Below, in pieces: positions 60,183 through 62,507 of a stretch of DNA of 62,507 nucleotides. The stretch comes from Ventosimonas gracilis (GTDB lineage Bacteria; Pseudomonadota; Gammaproteobacteria; Pseudomonadales; Pseudomonadaceae): positions 1 through 62,507 of the forward strand of contig NZ_LSZO01000176.1 in assembly GCF_001580025.1 (NCBI RefSeq). The letters run 5' to 3'. Position numbers and translations under genes: made by a program. Below the pieces are notes generated by a model, which made no database searches, had not been told where the DNA came from, and was given only the letters and a program-made list of their open reading frames with translations. How positions within the stretch are numbered: position 1 is the first letter of the stretch; each line of letters starts with the position of its first letter.

Positions 60183-60977
60183 TCAAGTGCCGAACATCAA
60201 CGCGGTCAGGATAAAGTCCAGTCCCAAGACGGCAAGTGATGCATAAACAACGGTTTTAGTGGTAGCACGACCAATGCCTTCGGCGGTCGGCTCGCAGTCA
60301 TAGCCTTGAAACAACGCAATCCAGGTCACTACCACGGCAAATACCACACTTTTCAGTAATCCGCTTAATACATCATCAGTAAAGGACACGCTGTTTTGCA
60401 TATTAGCCCAATACGAGCCTTCATAGACGCCGAGCCAATCCACCGCGACCATTGCCCCGCCCCATATGCCCACCACACAAAAAATCAGCGTTAATAGTGG
60501 CAGCGAGATAAAGCCCGCCCAAAGTCTTGGCGCAATAATGTATTTAAGCGGGTCAACACCAATCATCGACAGGCTGGATAATTGTTCGGTCGCCTTCATA
60601 TTGCCAATTTCTGCAGTTAATGCAGAACCGGCGCGACCGGCAAATAATAACGCCGCCACCACCGGCCCCAATTCACGCAGTAATGACAACGCCACCAATT
60701 GGCCAACGGCTTGGTCTGAACCATAAGTTTTTAAGATGTTGTAACCCTGTAATCCCAATACCATGCCGATAAACAGGCCGGATACCAAAATAATCACCAA
60801 GGATAATACACCCACGGAATAAAGCTGCTTAATAAGCAGTTGCAGGGCGCTGCCCGGGCTTTTGCGACCCAACAAGACTTGCAGTAAAAATACGCCAGAC
60901 TGACCCAGAGCGGCGACCAAATCGATACCGCTTTGCCCCAGCAGACGGATGCGCTCAAGTGGCGCGGTCTTTCGCAT
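60183..60977 (-). CDS. mlaE: Phospholipid transport permease MlaE
   Basis: The 264-residue inner-membrane permease has about five or six membrane segments and the family's [20 protein letters not shown] block, which interacts with the ATPase, preceded by [19 protein letters not shown]. Its ATG shares one base with the mlaF stop (TGATG). Confidence 0.95.
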   Translation of the reverse strand: MRKTAPLERIRLLGQSGIDLVAALGQSGVFLLQVLLGRKSPGSALQLLIKQLYSVGVLSLVIILVSGLFIGMVLGLQGYNILKTYGSDQAVGQLVALSLLRELGPVVAALLFAGRAGSALTAEIGNMKATEQLSSLSMIGVDPLKYIIAPRLWAGFISLPLLTLIFCVVGIWGGAMVAVDWLGVYEGSYWANMQNSVSFTDDVLSGLLKSVVFAVVVTWIALFQGYDCEPTAEGIGRATTKTVVYASLAVLGLDFILTALMFGT

Positions 60978-61786
60978 CAGCGCTCTCCCAATAGTTCTGC
61001 GGTCAAAGGTTTGGCGGGGTAGTGAAAAGGCACCGGTCCATCCGCTTCGCCGTTCATAAACTGGCGAATACGTGGATTGTCTGAGTTCATCAGTTCTTCT
61101 GGCGTGCCCTGCCCCAGCACTTTGCTGTCGCCGACCACATAGAGGTAGTCGGCAATGCTTGCGGTTTCCGCTAAATCGTGTGAAACCACAATACTGGTAA
61201 TGCCCAAAGCATCATTAAGCAGGCGAATAAGGCGTACCAATACGCCCATTGCTATTGGGTCTTGGCCGACAAAAGGTTCGTCATACAAAAGGATTTGCGG
61301 ATCCAGCGCAATGGCCCGTGCCAGTGCCACACGCCGCTGCATGCCACCGGACAGCTCATCCGGCATCAACTCCACCGCGCCACGCAGACCCACCGCTTCG
61401 AGTTTCATCAGCACGATGTCACGAATCATTTCATCGGCCAGCTTGGTATGCACACGCAGCGGAAAGGCTACGTTTTCAAACACATCCAAATCGGTAAACA
61501 ATGCCCCGCTTTGAAACAAAACCCCCATTTGCTTGCGCAAATCAAACAAGGCATTACGCGATAGCGATGACAAACGCTGTCCGGCGACCTCAATTTCACC
61601 GGCACTGGGCTTAAGTTGTGCGCCCATCAGCCGAAGTAAAGTCGTCTTGCCACAACCCGACGGCCCCATGATGCCGGTGACTTTGCCGCGGGGGATACGA
61701 ATATCGACCTGGTCAAAAATAGCGCGTGCGCCACGGTGAAAGGAAACCTTGCGAAGCTCCACCGCAAACGCTTTGGCTGTATTCAT
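60977..61786 (-). CDS. mlaF: Phospholipid transport ATPase MlaF
   Basis: The ABC ATPase of the Mla retrograde phospholipid transporter. From ATG 61786 it has 269 residues with Walker [19 protein letters not shown], signature [16 protein letters not shown], and Walker [13 protein letters not shown]. An open extension to 61867 reads poorly and is not used. It is the first gene of mlaFEDCB; the missing mlaA is normally elsewhere. Confidence 0.95.
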   Translation of the reverse strand: MNTAKAFAVELRKVSFHRGARAIFDQVDIRIPRGKVTGIMGPSGCGKTTLLRLMGAQLKPSAGEIEVAGQRLSSLSRNALFDLRKQMGVLFQSGALFTDLDVFENVAFPLRVHTKLADEMIRDIVLMKLEAVGLRGAVELMPDELSGGMQRRVALARAIALDPQILLYDEPFVGQDPIAMGVLVRLIRLLNDALGITSIVVSHDLAETASIADYLYVVGDSKVLGQGTPEELMNSDNPRIRQFMNGEADGPVPFHYPAKPLTAELLGER

Positions 61787-62441
61787 GCAGAAAACCTTAT
61801 CTTGGATACAAAGCGCTGCACCTGCCTTGTTACTGCGCAAGCGGATGCGACCAATCAGGAGCGGCACGATACACGATTATGGATTGGCAAGTGAACCGCT
61901 ATCGGCCGCACATAAGTTCACATAAGCGTACAAAACTTAAGTTTTTATAAACAGATTGTGAAAATCTTACGGCCTGTTGATGGATTTTTTAAGTCAAGCG
62001 CTGCGCAGAAAAATACAATGACTATAGCTTTTCTCAAATGCCCATCCGCTACGGCGACCTGATAGCGACAGCGCACTGTGACAGATGGTTATTTTCCCAA
62101 GCAATAAAAATATTCTTGACAAGTGCTGCAACGCCGTATGGCGAAATTTTGGGCGCAGCCCGAAGGGACGGGGCATATTTTGTGCGCCGCTGCGTTACTC
62201 GTCGTTCATTTGCATGAGCAAATTTCTCTTCTCGCGCCTTTGCGCTGCAAATCTGGCTCCGCCTTCGCCACGGTTGAAACGGGAACAGACCCTAGCAGCC
62301 AAGGGAAATTTATTGGGTACTTGTTTACCTTGCTGTATTCATTATCATCTGGAATGTTATAAAGTGCCTATTGCGAATAACTATTTTTAAGATTAACCTC
62401 TGCTCTTAGTCAATGCCTAGGGTCTTAGGAAGCAAACGCGA
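61787..62441. other. Intergenic region upstream of mlaF
   Basis: About 650 bases with no supported gene. It contains the mlaF promoter region, copy C of the dispersed repeat (62135-62303) and low-complexity stretches. Several short frames exist but none has a ribosome-binding site or familiar sequence. Confidence 0.5.
62135..62303 (+). repeat. Dispersed repeat, copy C
   Basis: 62135-62172 (CGTATGGCGAAATTTTGGGC then GCAGCCCGAAGGGACGGG) matches 20761-20798 with about four differences. About 105 bases later, 62280-62303 (TTGAAACGGGAACAGACCCT then AG) matches the right end of copy A. An inverted CCTAGGGTCTTA follows at 62416-62427. The element therefore has the same ends but a different middle from copies A and B. 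Confidence 0.65.
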
Positions 62442-62507
62442 TCAAAGCGGCTGTTCACGCAGTAATTTTAGCAAGGCCAGATAGATGTTTTCATGTCGAT
62501 GATTGAA
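62442..62507 (-). CDS. Possible C-terminal end of a gene cut by the window edge
   Basis: The minus strand from the right edge is open for 21 codons, reading NHRHENIYLALLKLLREQPL and then TGA at 62442. The helix-like composition looks protein-coding, but 21 codons is too few to be sure. No family is recognised. Confidence 0.3.
   Translation of the reverse strand, partial: FNHRHENIYLALLKLLREQPL

Overview
The window is about 62.5 kb of chromosomal DNA from a gammaproteobacterium, probably of the Pseudomonadales. The best lineage markers are the arginine succinyltransferase (AST) cluster with a two-subunit AruF/AruG enzyme in the order aruC-F-G-D-B-E, and several blocks whose gene content matches my recollection of Pseudomonas neighbourhoods: yebC-aspS-dps-cold-shock, GntR-prpB-prpC-prpD next to a large SNF2 helicase, and cysD-cysNC-algW-Nif3-mla. 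The genus cannot be fixed from the sequence alone.

Layout. 1-8.1 kb: envelope, lipid and transport genes (MFS-acyltransferase fusion, DedA-PAP2 fusion, Mpg glycosylase, a PA4642-type protein, CynX-like MFS, PiT phosphate transporter, a solitary rfbB). 8.1-12.9 kb: an unknown Gly/Tyr-rich protein, yebC, aspS, dps, a membrane-anchored cold-shock protein and a HIT protein. 12.9-20.1 kb: the complete AST arginine-degradation operon on the minus strand. 20.3-26.1 kb: tRNA-Leu(CAA), a repeat-rich gap, hrpA with an IS605-type end at its 3' end, a decayed tnpB and a truncated relE-like gene. 26.2-32.2 kb: lemA, an M48 peptidase, cmoA-cmoB (tRNA wobble cmo5U synthesis) and prfC. 32.3-38.5 kb: the 2-methylcitrate (propionate) cluster gntR-prpB-prpC-prpD, interrupted by an AT-rich restriction-modification cassette that closely resembles EcoRV. 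38.7-43.2 kb: a three-gene set (retropepsin-like protein, inactive transglutaminase with 7 TM segments, ATP-grasp ligase) followed by pabB. 43.2-46.1 kb: cysH, cysK, ackA. 46.1-50.3 kb: a 1376-residue SNF2 helicase. 50.8-55.7 kb: cysD, cysNC, algW and a Nif3-family gene. 55.8-56.6 kb: an IS3 remnant and tRNA-His plus tRNA-Leu(UAG). 56.7-62.5 kb: rep, the minus-strand mlaFEDCB lipid-transport operon, and a repeat-bearing gap at the right edge.

Functional links. Sulfate assimilation is spread over two loci: cysD-cysNC makes APS and PAPS, cysH reduces it, and cysK makes cysteine. The AST operon and the prp operon are catabolic, feeding succinate/glutamate and pyruvate/succinate into central metabolism. 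Mobile DNA is limited but instructive: an EcoRV-like cassette beside an HsdS N-terminal fragment, an IS605-type pseudogene abutting a broken relE, an IS3-family remnant beside tRNA genes, and a dispersed inverted-repeat element seen near both window edges and before hrpA.
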